64,000 nt of DNA from Streptomyces avicenniae (GTDB lineage: Bacteria > Actinomycetota > Actinomycetes > Streptomycetales > Streptomycetaceae): positions 62,001 through 126,000 of the forward strand of contig NZ_JOEK01000002.1 of NCBI RefSeq assembly GCF_000719135.1. Reading direction: 5' to 3'. Of this stretch, positions 41,431-52,197 are shown piece by piece (position 1 is the first letter of the stretch; each line of letters begins with the position of its first letter). The position numbers and the translations under genes are program-made. The notes below the pieces were generated by a model. The model saw nothing but the letters and a program-made list of their open reading frames with translations, was not told the origin of the DNA and did no database searches.

Positions 41431-42768
41431 TCAGGGCCGCTTGAGATCGGCCAGCCGCCCCTGCCCGATCACGCAGTCGCGGAACTCGTGCCACGGCTGG
41501 CTGCCCTCCCAGCGGAAGAAGGCGTTCGCGCCGCTCGCGGACGTCTCGTCCATGATGCGGCAGCCGTCGTAGAGCACCTTGCCCTCGGTCGTCGCGGCGG
41601 CCGACGTGACCACCTTGTGGTACCCGAGCAGCGTGCAGTCCGTGTAACGGACCATCGGGCCACGGCCGTTGAAGCGGTAGAGGTGGGAGTTCGCCTCGTC
41701 GGCCCAGGGCCGGTACGAGTGGGCGGAGTCGTCGCAGGACAGGAACGTGACGTGGCCGCGGTCCCAACTGCTGTCGATCACCTTGTGGCCCGCGCCGCGC
41801 AGCTCGAAGCGGATTCCGGCCGCGTACAGGCGCCTGACCGAGTCGGCGCGGCTCGGGGCGTCGCCGGTCAGCTGGAAGAACGTGCCGGACGCCCCCTCGC
41901 CGGTGAGGATGTACGAGCCGCCGGTGAAGTTCATCGAGCCGCCGCGCCGGTTCTTCACGAAGACGCCCGAGGTGTACTCGACCTTGCAGTCGCGGAACCA
42001 GTAGTTGAGGAACTGGTCCTGCTGCGCGACGGCCGGGGTCATCCCGATGACGAGGAAGGCGTCCGTGTAGGTGCCCGAGACCTGGCAGTGGTCCCAGCCC
42101 ATCTCGCTGTTGAGGTTCGACGCCGGGTCCGGGCCGTCGAGCCCGATGCCGCGCTTCCACGAGCCCCGCCACTCGACGTCGGTGTACCAGGTGTCCTGCA
42201 CGCCGTGGGTGGCGGAGGAGTAGGCGTAGTTGAAGCTGGACGTGGGGTTGGTGCTGCTGAACGTGAGGCCGCTGACGCGGATGTTCTTGTACCGCTGGTT
42301 GTTGGTCCACAGCGTCGTGTCGTTCGCGGTGGGCGCGTACGTGATGCGCGACAGCCGCTTGCCGTAGCCGGTGATGGCGATGCCGTCCACGATGCCGCCG
42401 CCCCCGTTGCCGTTGACGTTCGGCAGCAGCGAGTCGGGCTGCGTCAGCAGGTAGGTGCCCGGCGGGATCAGGATCGTCTTCTTCGGGATGGCGCCGGATA
42501 TCGGGCCGGGCTGGAACGAGGCGAGCACCTCGGCCGCCGCCGCGCGGAACGCGGCGTCGCTGGCGCGCGCGCCGGTCGGGTCGGCGCCCTTGGCGACGAC
42601 GTCCACGGCGTACGCGCTCGTGTCGGCCGCCGACGCCTGGCCGCCGAGCGCCAGCCCGCCCGCGACACCGCCCGCACCCGCCGCGCCGACGAGCAGCGCG
42701 CGCCGCCCGGGGTTGCCGACCCCTTCGGCGCGGTGTCGGGCCTGCGGTCTCTCCGGTCCTCCGGACAT
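41431..42768 (-). CDS. Tat-exported right-handed beta-helix protein
   Basis: A 445-residue protein with a twin-arginine signal (PGRRALLVGAAGAGGVAGGLALGG, residues about 18-45). The mature part is a parallel beta-helix of the pectate-lyase/glycosyl hydrolase 28-like superfamily: KTILIPPGTYLL, GIAITGYGKRLSRI, NIRVSGLTFSSTNPTSSFNY and many Asn/Gly/Ser turns. No clear catalytic aspartate set is visible, so it may be a lyase, hydrolase or binding protein. The ATG at 42768 follows AGGAGGAG. The third exported carbohydrate-related protein in a row here. Confidence 0.75.
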   Translation of the reverse strand: MSGGPERPQARHRAEGVGNPGRRALLVGAAGAGGVAGGLALGGQASAADTSAYAVDVVAKGADPTGARASDAAFRAAAAEVLASFQPGPISGAIPKKTILIPPGTYLLTQPDSLLPNVNGNGGGGIVDGIAITGYGKRLSRITYAPTANDTTLWTNNQRYKNIRVSGLTFSSTNPTSSFNYAYSSATHGVQDTWYTDVEWRGSWKRGIGLDGPDPASNLNSEMGWDHCQVSGTYTDAFLVIGMTPAVAQQDQFLNYWFRDCKVEYTSGVFVKNRRGGSMNFTGGSYILTGEGASGTFFQLTGDAPSRADSVRRLYAAGIRFELRGAGHKVIDSSWDRGHVTFLSCDDSAHSYRPWADEANSHLYRFNGRGPMVRYTDCTLLGYHKVVTSAAATTEGKVLYDGCRIMDETSASGANAFFRWEGSQPWHEFRDCVIGQGRLADLKRP

Positions 42769-42918
42769 GCGCAACTCCTCCTGCTGACGCGTGACATGGC
42801 CCCCCGACGCCGGGCCCCCTGCCACGGCGGAACCGGAGCCTATCCCGCGGTACCCGCCCCCCGACCAGGTGTTTCGTGCAGGAGGCACCCACAGGAAACA
42901 CCCGGCGGGCGGGGGGCG

Positions 42919-45114
<2,196 letters not shown>

Positions 45115-45198
45115 GCGCCCTCCCAGGAGTCTTCTTCGCTTGATGCTTCCCGCCGACGGGCCTTCGCTCACGCGCCGAGGCCCATGACATGACCGTGG

Positions 45199-45231
45199 GT
45201 CACAGGTGACAGGAATGTGACATTTTGTCAC
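45199..45231. promoter_or_regulatory. Compound GTGAC/GTCAC palindrome between glgX and the transpeptidase
   Basis: GTCAC-AG-GTGAC (45199-45210) is followed by GTGAC-ATTTT-GTCAC (45217-45231), giving four half-sites in 33 bases in the divergent promoter region. The second unit resembles a CRP-type site (GTGA...TCAC). Confidence 0.65.
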
Positions 45232-45374
45232 GACCCCGCCAGGAGGGTCGGGTGACGCCGCCCTGACTGCAGCAGAACAGTGACGTTTTCCCCGCAGCCC
45301 CACCCGTAGCGGTGTGATTACCTGGCCGCAAAAGTGGCGCGGGATGCCCGCGCGGGAATAGGGGAGAGCCGGAC

Positions 45375-46589
45375 GTGGCGAGAAGTTCGGGGCGGGGGCG
45401 GCGCGGTGGCGCGGCCGTGGCGCTGCTGGGGGCACTGGCGCTGACGCTGGCGGGGTGCAGCGGGTCGGGCGGCGCGGAGCGGGATCCCCGTGAACCGGCC
45501 GCCGTGGAGGAGCCGGAGGCGCCGCCGGTGCGGATCGCGATCGCGCCGGGCGACGGCGCGCAGGACGTGGCCACCTGGGGGGAGCTGGCCGTGTCGGCGC
45601 GGGACGGCGTCCTGACGGGGGTGACGGTCACCGGTCCTGACGGTGAGGAGGTCCCCGGCGAGCTGTCGGCGGACGGCACCGGCTGGGAGCCGGACGAGCA
45701 CCTGGCCAACGACGCCCGCTACACCGTCACGGCGGCCGGGGAGAACGGCGAGGGAGCGGCGGCGGAGGCGACGGCCGCGTTCGAGACGGTGGCGGCCGAC
45801 GCCACGTTCGGCACCGAGTGGAACGTCCCCGACGGCGCCGAGGTCGGCGTCGGCATGGAGCTGTCGGTGACCTTCGACGAGCCGATCGAGGACACGGCCG
45901 CCGTGCGGGACGCCATCCGCGTCACGGCAGACTCGGGCGTCGAGGTGCGCGGGCACTGGTTCGGCACGCAGCGGCTCGACTTCAGGCCGGAGAAGTACTG
46001 GGCGCCCGGCACGGAGGTGAGCGTCGCGTTCCGGCTGCGCGGCGTGGAGGGCGCCCCCGGCGTGTACGGGACGCTGCGCGAGGACGTGGCCTTCACGATC
46101 GGCCGCGCCCAGGTGAGCACGGTGGACGTGGACACGCTGACGATGGAGGTCGTGCGCGACGGGGAGCTGCTGCGGACGCTCCCGGTCACCACGGGCGCGG
46201 CCGAGACCCCGACCTGGAACGGCCGGATGGTCGTCACCGAGAAGCTGGTCGAGACCCGCATGGACGGCTCGACGGTCGGCTTCGAGGGCGAGTACGACAT
46301 CGAGGACGTGCCGCACGCGATGCGGCTGTCCACCTCGGGCACGTTCATCCACGGCAACTACTGGGCGCCGCCCTCGACGTTCGGCTCGACCAACGCCAGC
46401 CACGGCTGCGTGGGCCTGGAGGACGAGCAGGGCGCGGACGACCCGGACACGCCCGGCGCCTGGTTCTTCGCGCAGTCGATGGTCGGGGACGTCGTCGAGG
46501 TGATCAACTCGGCCGACGACGTGATCGCGCCCGACAACGGCCTGAACGGCTGGAACATGGACTGGGACGAGTGGGGCGCCGGGCAGTGA
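45375..46589 (+). CDS. L,D-transpeptidase lipoprotein with Ig-like domains
   Basis: A 404-residue lipoprotein. The signal peptide ends in the lipobox LTLAGC (Cys28). Two Ig-like domains (about 50-250) are followed by a YkuD domain with IHGNYW and SHGCVGL, the HxGxx...SHGC catalytic signature with its cysteine near residue 345. It forms 3,3 cross-links between diaminopimelate residues of peptidoglycan or attaches proteins, acting outside the membrane. GTG start. Divergent from glgX and preceded by the compound palindrome. Confidence 0.93.
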   Translation: MARSSGRGRRGGAAVALLGALALTLAGCSGSGGAERDPREPAAVEEPEAPPVRIAIAPGDGAQDVATWGELAVSARDGVLTGVTVTGPDGEEVPGELSADGTGWEPDEHLANDARYTVTAAGENGEGAAAEATAAFETVAADATFGTEWNVPDGAEVGVGMELSVTFDEPIEDTAAVRDAIRVTADSGVEVRGHWFGTQRLDFRPEKYWAPGTEVSVAFRLRGVEGAPGVYGTLREDVAFTIGRAQVSTVDVDTLTMEVVRDGELLRTLPVTTGAAETPTWNGRMVVTEKLVETRMDGSTVGFEGEYDIEDVPHAMRLSTSGTFIHGNYWAPPSTFGSTNASHGCVGLEDEQGADDPDTPGAWFFAQSMVGDVVEVINSADDVIAPDNGLNGWNMDWDEWGAGQ

Positions 46590-46595
46590 CCGCCC

Positions 46596-46632
46596 GGCGG
46601 TGAACGGCGGGCGGCCGGGTGGCCGTTCCGCC
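46596..46632. terminator. Hairpin terminator between convergent genes
   Basis: GAACGGC pairs with GCCGTTC, extended outward by GGCG/CGCC across a one-base bulge. It lies after the transpeptidase and after the convergent small gene. Confidence 0.5.
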
Positions 46633-46645
46633 GTCCACGCCCTCC

Positions 46646-47074
46646 TCACGGCGTGAGTCGGCCCGGTCCGTTCCGTCCGGCCGGGTCCGCACGCCGGACG
46701 AGCGCCCACAGGGCGTCCACGGCGGCGTCCGCCTCGGTGCGGCAGGCGGCCCGTTCGGCGACCGGTACCCGGTCGTCGGCCGCGCGCGCCAGTGCGGGGA
46801 ACAGGCGGTCGCTCACCGCGCGCAGTTCCGGTCCTCCGTCGCCGAGTGCGGCGAGCCGCGCGACGAGGCTGCCGGGGAGGAGACGCGGCCAGTAGTGGGC
46901 CTCGCCCCAACTGGTCCACGGATGCGCGGCGAGCGGTACGACCCGGGCGGTGGCGCGGCACGCCTGGCAGGCATGATGCGTCCACCCGGGCCCCGACCCC
47001 CCGACGACGGTCGCCACCGGCACGAGCGCCCCGTCCGTGGCCTCGCAGTACATGCAACGCGGAACGAGACTCAC
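46646..47074 (-). CDS. Hypothetical protein with a zinc-ribbon-like start
   Basis: A 142-residue protein that opens with RCMYCEATDG and continues with HHACQACRATA, two CxxC knuckles that could bind one zinc. The rest is helical and rich in Ala/Arg with no recognisable domain. The GTG at 47074 is preceded by GGGGAGGCGGGGG. Family not recognised. It may belong with the WhiJ-like regulatory genes to its right, which often have small zinc-ribbon neighbours, but that is only an inference from position. Confidence 0.6.
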   Translation of the reverse strand: MSLVPRCMYCEATDGALVPVATVVGGSGPGWTHHACQACRATARVVPLAAHPWTSWGEAHYWPRLLPGSLVARLAALGDGGPELRAVSDRLFPALARAADDRVPVAERAACRTEADAAVDALWALVRRADPAGRNGPGRLTP

Positions 47075-47327
47075 GCCCCCGCCTCCCCACACTCCGGCGC
47101 ACCGGGCGCGGCGTTCATGTACGGGCTGACGGTGGTCATCGGGGCCTGCCTTCCGGAGTGCGGTCGAAGGAGCTGGGACGGCCGCGACGCGAACGCATGG
47201 CCGAGCTGTAGCAAGGTCGGGGGAATCCGGCGACGCGAGAAAAGTCGTCCGGAGGCAGCGGCACGGTGGCGGCCCGACGGCCGGTGGACGTGCCGCCGCG
47301 CCTGCGGCGGACCACTCATCCTTCGCC

Positions 47328-47480
47328 TCACATCCCTTTCAGAAGCTTGAGATGCGCCGCGATCGCCGCGTTCAACTCCGCGCATCTGGCGGCGAGTTCG
47401 GCGACCTCTTTCGACGGCTGTGTCTCGTCAGAAGCCTCGGGACCATCAGAGGGCTGATCTTCGGGGGGTGGTGTGCTCAT
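47328..47480 (-). CDS. Small hypothetical protein beside the WhiJ-like cluster
   Basis: A 50-residue frame beginning MSTPPPEDQPSDGPEASDET, acidic and disordered for the first half, then a helix (VAELAARCAELNAAIAAHLK). The ATG at 47480 has GGAG about ten bases upstream and codon third positions look coding. Small acidic proteins like this occur near XRE/DUF397 loci and may bind the regulator. No family is recognised. Confidence 0.5.
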   Translation of the reverse strand: MSTPPPEDQPSDGPEASDETQPSKEVAELAARCAELNAAIAAHLKLLKGM

Positions 47481-47725
47481 GGCGTGCTCCGCGATGTCCC
47501 GGAGCGACCTCCGGAACTGGTGTCCGACAGGACCAAGCGTGATCGAATAGGCACGCTCGGCGACGTATGATCACCCTGACGGCGCAATCAGTCCTGGTGC
47601 AATGGGTCGGATGGGGATTTCGCCCTTGTTGACTGCGACGTGTTGACCGCCGTTGCGGAACGGTGTTTTCGGAGCCTCCGTTTGGACGGCGCCGGGTATT
47701 CCACAACTGATGGAGGGGTGAGCGC

Positions 47726-48604
47726 GTGGTCGAGGAACACATGACGGGATCGACCGTCCCACGCAGGCAGTTGGGCCGGTATTTGCGGGACCTGCGGATG
47801 CAGGCCAGCATCACGGTGCGGGCGGCGGCCCGGGAGTTGGAGTGGTCGGAACAGAAGATCTGGCGCATCGAGACCGGGCAGGTGGCGATGCGGGTGCTGG
47901 ACGTCCGCGCCATGTGCGAGATGTACGGCGCGCCGAACGATCTGACCGAGGCGCTGAAGAGCCTCGCCCGCGAGACGAAGGCACGCGGCTGGTGGCACGC
48001 GTACGGCGACGCACTGCCGGAGTGGTTCGACCTCTATGTCGGGCTGGAAGAAGCGGCATCCGAACTTCGCTGGTACGAGAACAAGCTCATCCCCGGACTT
48101 CTCCAGACGACGGACTATGCGGCGGAGATCATCCGTACGCACAGTCCGTCGCTCTCGGAATCCGAGGTGGAGCGTCGGGTTCATCTGCGAATGGATCGCC
48201 AGTCCATCCTGATGCGACCTGTGTCGGCACCGACGCTTCGGATAGTGCTGGCGGAGTGCGTGCTGCGCCAGCTTGTCGGCGCGCCCAAGGTGATGGCCAC
48301 GCAGCTGGCCCACCTCGCGTACGTCTCGGCGAATCAGAACGTGAACCTGCGTGTTGTACCTTTCGACGTGAGTAACCCGGGAGTGCTCAGCGGTGCGTTC
48401 ACCGTCCTTCAGTTCCCTGAAGGACGGATGGCGGAGCCCCCGACCGTCTACGTAGAGGGCTTTACGGGCGGCTTGTACCTGGATAAACCTGATGAGGTCA
48501 GGCGGTTCGAGGCCGCTTTCCAGAAGATCTGGGATGCGGCAGTGGACGATCAGGCATCGCAGCGCCTGATCGCTGAGGCGGCGAGGAGCTATGAGCAGCA
48601 GTAA
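47726..48604 (+). CDS. XRE-family regulator with DUF5753 (WhiJ-like)
   Basis: A 292-residue regulator. An N-terminal helix-turn-helix spans about 14-75 (LGRYLRDLRMQASITVRAAARELEWSEQKIWRIE is read as helices 1-4). DUF5753 follows from about 100 (YENKLIPGLLQTTDYA, MDRQSILMRP, NLRVVPFDVSNPGVLSGAFTVLQFP). These proteins control sporulation and antibiotic genes in Streptomyces, typically antagonised by a DUF397 partner. GTG start after GGAGGGG. Its stop overlaps the first DUF397 gene by 14 bases. Confidence 0.92.
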   Translation: MVEEHMTGSTVPRRQLGRYLRDLRMQASITVRAAARELEWSEQKIWRIETGQVAMRVLDVRAMCEMYGAPNDLTEALKSLARETKARGWWHAYGDALPEWFDLYVGLEEAASELRWYENKLIPGLLQTTDYAAEIIRTHSPSLSESEVERRVHLRMDRQSILMRPVSAPTLRIVLAECVLRQLVGAPKVMATQLAHLAYVSANQNVNLRVVPFDVSNPGVLSGAFTVLQFPEGRMAEPPTVYVEGFTGGLYLDKPDEVRRFEAAFQKIWDAAVDDQASQRLIAEAARSYEQQ

Positions 48605-48791
48605 GGGCGTGCGTTGGCGCGTGTCGAGCTACAGCAACGGTGAGGGTCAGTGCGTGGAGGTGGCGCGTTGTGCTACCGCTGTGGGCGCGCGCGACACGAA
48701 GGACACCGGTCACGGCCCTGAGTTGTGGACCAGCTGTGAGAGTTGGGCTGCGTTCGTCGGTTCGGTGCGGCGGGGCAGTCTCGAAGGTTGA
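48591..48791 (+). CDS. DUF397 protein, first copy
   Basis: A 66-residue DUF397 protein: WRVSSYSNGEGQCVEVARCA, then VGARDTKDTGHGPELWTS and WAAFVGSVRRG. Such proteins are the small partners of WhiJ-like regulators. Overlaps the regulator gene, so the two are made together. Compared with the second copy, the mid-region differs (TSCESW versus SATTW), which may alter partner choice. Confidence 0.9.
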   Translation: MSSSKGVRWRVSSYSNGEGQCVEVARCATAVGARDTKDTGHGPELWTSCESWAAFVGSVRRGSLEG

Positions 48792-48935
48792 TCGCACGAG
48801 ATGAGACGCCCCCGGTCCAGCCCTGTGCCGGTGCCGGGGGCGCCGTCTCGTCCGGATCTCGCCGTTCCTGCCGCTGGCTGCTGGGCAGGTACCCGCAGAC
48901 GGTTCATGACGCGCCGAGGGAATGCGGGGAGACCC

Positions 48936-49130
48936 ATGTGCATCACGTCGGCATGGCGGAAGTCCACCTACAGCAATGGTCAGGGCGAGTGTGCTGAGGT
49001 GGCGCGGGTCGCGTCTGCCGTGGGCACGCGCGACACGAAGGACGCCGGGCACGGCCCCGAGGTGTGGGTTTCGGCGACCACCTGGGCCGCGTTCGTCGGT
49101 TCGGTGCGTCGGGGTGGTCTCGACGCCTGA
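48936..49130 (+). CDS. DUF397 protein, second copy
   Basis: A 64-residue paralog of the preceding gene: WRKSTYSNGQGECAEVARVA, VGTRDTKDAGHGPEVWVS and WAAFVGSVRRGGLD. The ATG at 48936 follows GGGGAG. The pair is a tandem duplication separated by about 145 bases. It could compete with the first copy for the regulator or serve another regulator. Confidence 0.88.
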   Translation: MCITSAWRKSTYSNGQGECAEVARVASAVGTRDTKDAGHGPEVWVSATTWAAFVGSVRRGGLDA

Positions 49131-49292
49131 CCGCATCAAGGGTTCCACGCCCCTCGCGTCGGACCGGCGTGTGAGAGCACCGGGTCCGTGCGTGGTCGGT
49201 TCGCGACGGACGACCGGGCGTACGACCCCTCAACTGACCGGCAGGTGACGGGCGGTGCGGACGGGGCGGACGGGAACGCGGGCCCTCGCCGA

Positions 49293-49385
49293 GGGCATAT
49301 GCGGGCCGTCACAGCGGCATCCGTCACCCCTCGGGGCACCGTCCGCCTCCGATACCCCGGAAGCGACCACGCGTCCGGCATATGC
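49293..49385. promoter_or_regulatory. Paired GGCATATGC palindromes upstream of the ATPase gene
   Basis: GGGCATATGC (49293-49302) and CGGCATATGC (49376-49385) both contain the 8-bp palindrome GCATATGC, 83 bases apart. The second sits just before the ATPase start codons. The remainder of 49131-49402 holds nothing else I can identify. Confidence 0.45.
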
Positions 49386-49402
49386 ACGCCATGATGGGGC
49401 GC

Positions 49403-49849
49403 ATGACGACAATGGCGGACGCCAGGGACATCAGGAACGCGGCGTTCTCGGCCGACGAGGACCCGTCCGCCGGAGAGGTGATCCTGCCGTCCCTGCCCGA
49501 GTCCGCCGGTCGCGCCAGGCGGCTCACGCGGCGGCTGCTCGGGGTCCGCTGGCTGCTGCCGCCCGACCTGACGGACAGCGCCGTGCTCCTCGTCTCGGAA
49601 CTCGTCGGGAACGCCGTCCGGCACGCGGGCGCGCCCTCGTTCGGCCTGCGTATCCGCCGCCGCAGGGGCTGGATCCGCGTCGAGGTCAGCGACCCGTCGC
49701 GCACCCTGCCCTGCCTGCTGCCCGTCCGGGATCTGGACGTCAGCGGCCGGGGCCTCTTCCTTGTGGACCACCTGTCGGACCGCTGGGGCGTCGATCTGCT
49801 GGCGGACGGCAAGGCCACCTGGTTCGAGATGCGCGTCCCGCTCCCCTGA
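49403..49849 (+). CDS. RsbW-like histidine-kinase-type ATPase
   Basis: A protein of about 148 residues with a HATPase_c_2 fold: LLVSELVGNAVRHAGAP is the N box, VEVSDPSRTLPCLL the G1-like box and GRGLFLVDHLSDRWGV the G2 box. It resembles anti-sigma kinases but is a stand-alone domain. Its position after an XRE/DUF397 set matches the WhiJ-cluster layout. Several in-frame ATGs occur; the one at 49403, behind GGGG at about seven bases, is preferred. Confidence 0.85.
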   Translation: MTTMADARDIRNAAFSADEDPSAGEVILPSLPESAGRARRLTRRLLGVRWLLPPDLTDSAVLLVSELVGNAVRHAGAPSFGLRIRRRRGWIRVEVSDPSRTLPCLLPVRDLDVSGRGLFLVDHLSDRWGVDLLADGKATWFEMRVPLP

Positions 49850-49939
49850 GCCCACCTAACTGAGCCCACCCACCTGAGTCCCTGACCCCCCGGGCCCCCG
49901 GGCCCCGGCGCCGCTCCCCCACTCCCCCGCTCGCCCGGG

Positions 49940-50251
49940 TCAGCGACGGCCGCCCGCGAGCCCCCGTGAGGCACGGCGACGCCGGTCGTTGCACAGCAGG
50001 CACCTCCCCCAGCCCGGCGGCAGCGGATCGTCCTTGTCCCCGTGGAGCGGGTCGATCGCGCCGCGCGGATGCTCGCGGCAGCCGGTGCCCACCGGCCCGT
50101 CGCTCAGCGACTGCGCCGCCCCGAGCGCACGACGCAGCGCGTCCACCAGCGCCTCGGCCTGCGCCCCCGCCGGGACGTCCTCCTCGAAGGCGATGTCGGA
50201 CGCCGTCCGCAGGGCCGCCTGGAGTTCCCTTACCTCGCTTCGCTGACTCAT
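49940..50251 (-). CDS. Small hypothetical protein with Cys/His-rich end
   Basis: A 103-residue protein. Residues 1-60 are helical (EVRELQAALRTASDIAFEED, AEALVDALRRALGAAQSL). The end has GCREHPRG and CLLCNDRRRR, which could form a small zinc site. Start at the ATG at 50251, with only a weak Shine-Dalgarno. Family not recognised. It is divergent from the ABC exporter genes. Confidence 0.55.
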   Translation of the reverse strand: MSQRSEVRELQAALRTASDIAFEEDVPAGAQAEALVDALRRALGAAQSLSDGPVGTGCREHPRGAIDPLHGDKDDPLPPGWGRCLLCNDRRRRASRGLAGGRR

Positions 50252-50355
50252 GCCCGCCAGCGTAGGCGGCACCACCGACAACGGCGCCGGGCGGCGGGTC
50301 CCGGGGTCGGAAAGGACGCACGACCTGCGATCTAGGACAAAAAACCCGTTGGGAA

Positions 50356-52197
50356 GTGTCAGTGCAGGTCCGTACTCTCGACCTGATGTGTGCCTCAGCC
50401 GAACCCAGCGTCCCCCCGGCCCGAAAACGTTCCGTCGTCCGCGCCCTCCTGCGGCTGTGGCCCTACGTCCGTCCTGTCAGGGCACGCGTCTTCGGTGCCG
50501 CCGGGGTGGCCGTGGTCGCCGCCTCGCTGGGCCTGGCGATGCCGCTGATCCTCAAGTGGATCGTGGACGGGCCGGTCAGTGAAGGGGACACGGGCGGCAT
50601 CTGGCTGGGCGGCATCGTCCTGCTGTGCGTCGGGGTGGCGGAGGCGCTGCTGTTCGGGCTGCGCCGTTTCCTGGTGGCCAGGCCGCTGACGAGGGTCGAG
50701 GCGGACATGCGCTCGGCGCTGTACCGCCACATCCAGCGCCTCCCGGTCACCTTCCACGACAGGTGGGCCACGGGGCAACTGCTTTCCCGCGCCACCGGTG
50801 ACCTCCAACTGCTGCGGATGTTCCTGGCGTTCGGCCTGACGTTCCTCATCGTCAACACCGCGACGATCCTCGTCGGCGTCGTCATCCTGCTCGCGCAGGA
50901 CTGGACGCTCGGGCTGGTGCTCATCGGCCCGGTCGTGCCGCTCATCGTGCTGTGCGCCCTGTTCGAGCAACGCTTCAGCGTCGTCGCCCGGCGCGCGCAG
51001 GACCAGATGGGCGACCTGACGACGGTGGTCGAGGAGTCGATCCTCGGCATCCGCATCATCAAGGGCTTCGGGCGGCACCGCAGCCAGGCCGAGGCGTTCC
51101 GGGCCCTCTCGGGTCAGCTCCGCGAGACCGAGATGCACAAGGCGAAGCTGCTCGCCGGTATCTGGTTCGTGATCCAGGCCATCCCGGAGATATTCGTCGG
51201 CCTCGCGCTGGTCCTCGGCGTGATCCAGGTCTCCGACGGCAACCTGACGGCGGGCACGCTGGTGGCGTTCATGTCCACGGCGATGGCCCTGCGCTGGCCC
51301 GTCGAGTCCATGGGCTTCCTGCTGGCGCTGTGCAACGAGGCGGCCACCGGCGCCGACCGCTTCTTCGACGTCATGGACACCCCGCTGCCCGGCGAGTACG
51401 ACGGCGCGCCGTCCGTCACCGGCGCGGCGGACGGGATGCGCTTCGAGAACGTCGTCTTCCGCTTCGCCGACGCGCCGCCGGACAGCACTCCCGCGCTCGA
51501 CGGCATCGACCTGCACATCAGGCCGGGCGAGACGATGGCGCTCGTCGGCGGCACCGGCAGCGGCAAGACCACGCTGGTCGGCCTCGTGCCCCGCCTGCAC
51601 GAGGTGACCTCGGGCCGCGTGACGCTCGACGGCGTGGACATCGCGACGCTGACCCGCGACGAGGTGCGGCGCCAGGTCGCCGTCGCCTTCGAGGAGCCGA
51701 CGCTCTTCTCCGCCTCCGTGCACGAGAACGTCGCCATGGGCACCGAGGACGCGCGCCCCGACGACCTCGACCGCGCGCTGCGCGTGGCCCAGGCGGACGG
51801 CTTCGTCCACGCCCTGCCGCACGGCGCGGCCACGGAGGTCGGCGAGCAGGGGCTCAGCCTCTCCGGCGGCCAGCGGCAGCGCCTCGCGCTGGCCCGCGCC
51901 GTCGTCGGCAACCCGCGCTTCCTCGTCCTGGACGACCCGCTCTCCGCGCTCGACGTGCACACCGAGGCACGCGTCGAGGCCGCGCTGCGCGAGGTCCTGG
52001 CCACGACGACGGCGCTGGTCGTCGCCCACCGGCCCTCGACGGTGCAGCTCGCCGACCGGGTGGCCCTGCTGTCCGGCGGCCGGATCACCGCCGTCGGCAC
52101 CCACGCCGACCTGCTCCGCGACAGCGCCGAGTACCGGCATCTCATGACCGGCGAGCCGGTCCCGCACGAGGAACGGCCGGAGGTCAGCGTCCGATGA
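50356..52197 (+). CDS. ABC exporter half-transporter, first subunit
   Basis: A protein of about 613 residues with six membrane helices (residues about 35-335) and a nucleotide-binding domain. Walker A is LVGGTGSGKTTLVG, the signature LSLSGGQRQRLALARA and Walker B FLVLDDPLSALD, where the residue after Walker B is Asp rather than Glu, marking a degenerate ATP site of a heterodimer. The start is either GTG at 50356 or GTG at 50362, the latter better spaced from GGGAAG. It pairs with the next gene, overlapped as ATGA. Confidence 0.9.
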   Translation: MSVQVRTLDLMCASAEPSVPPARKRSVVRALLRLWPYVRPVRARVFGAAGVAVVAASLGLAMPLILKWIVDGPVSEGDTGGIWLGGIVLLCVGVAEALLFGLRRFLVARPLTRVEADMRSALYRHIQRLPVTFHDRWATGQLLSRATGDLQLLRMFLAFGLTFLIVNTATILVGVVILLAQDWTLGLVLIGPVVPLIVLCALFEQRFSVVARRAQDQMGDLTTVVEESILGIRIIKGFGRHRSQAEAFRALSGQLRETEMHKAKLLAGIWFVIQAIPEIFVGLALVLGVIQVSDGNLTAGTLVAFMSTAMALRWPVESMGFLLALCNEAATGADRFFDVMDTPLPGEYDGAPSVTGAADGMRFENVVFRFADAPPDSTPALDGIDLHIRPGETMALVGGTGSGKTTLVGLVPRLHEVTSGRVTLDGVDIATLTRDEVRRQVAVAFEEPTLFSASVHENVAMGTEDARPDDLDRALRVAQADGFVHALPHGAATEVGEQGLSLSGGQRQRLALARAVVGNPRFLVLDDPLSALDVHTEARVEAALREVLATTTALVVAHRPSTVQLADRVALLSGGRITAVGTHADLLRDSAEYRHLMTGEPVPHEERPEVSVR

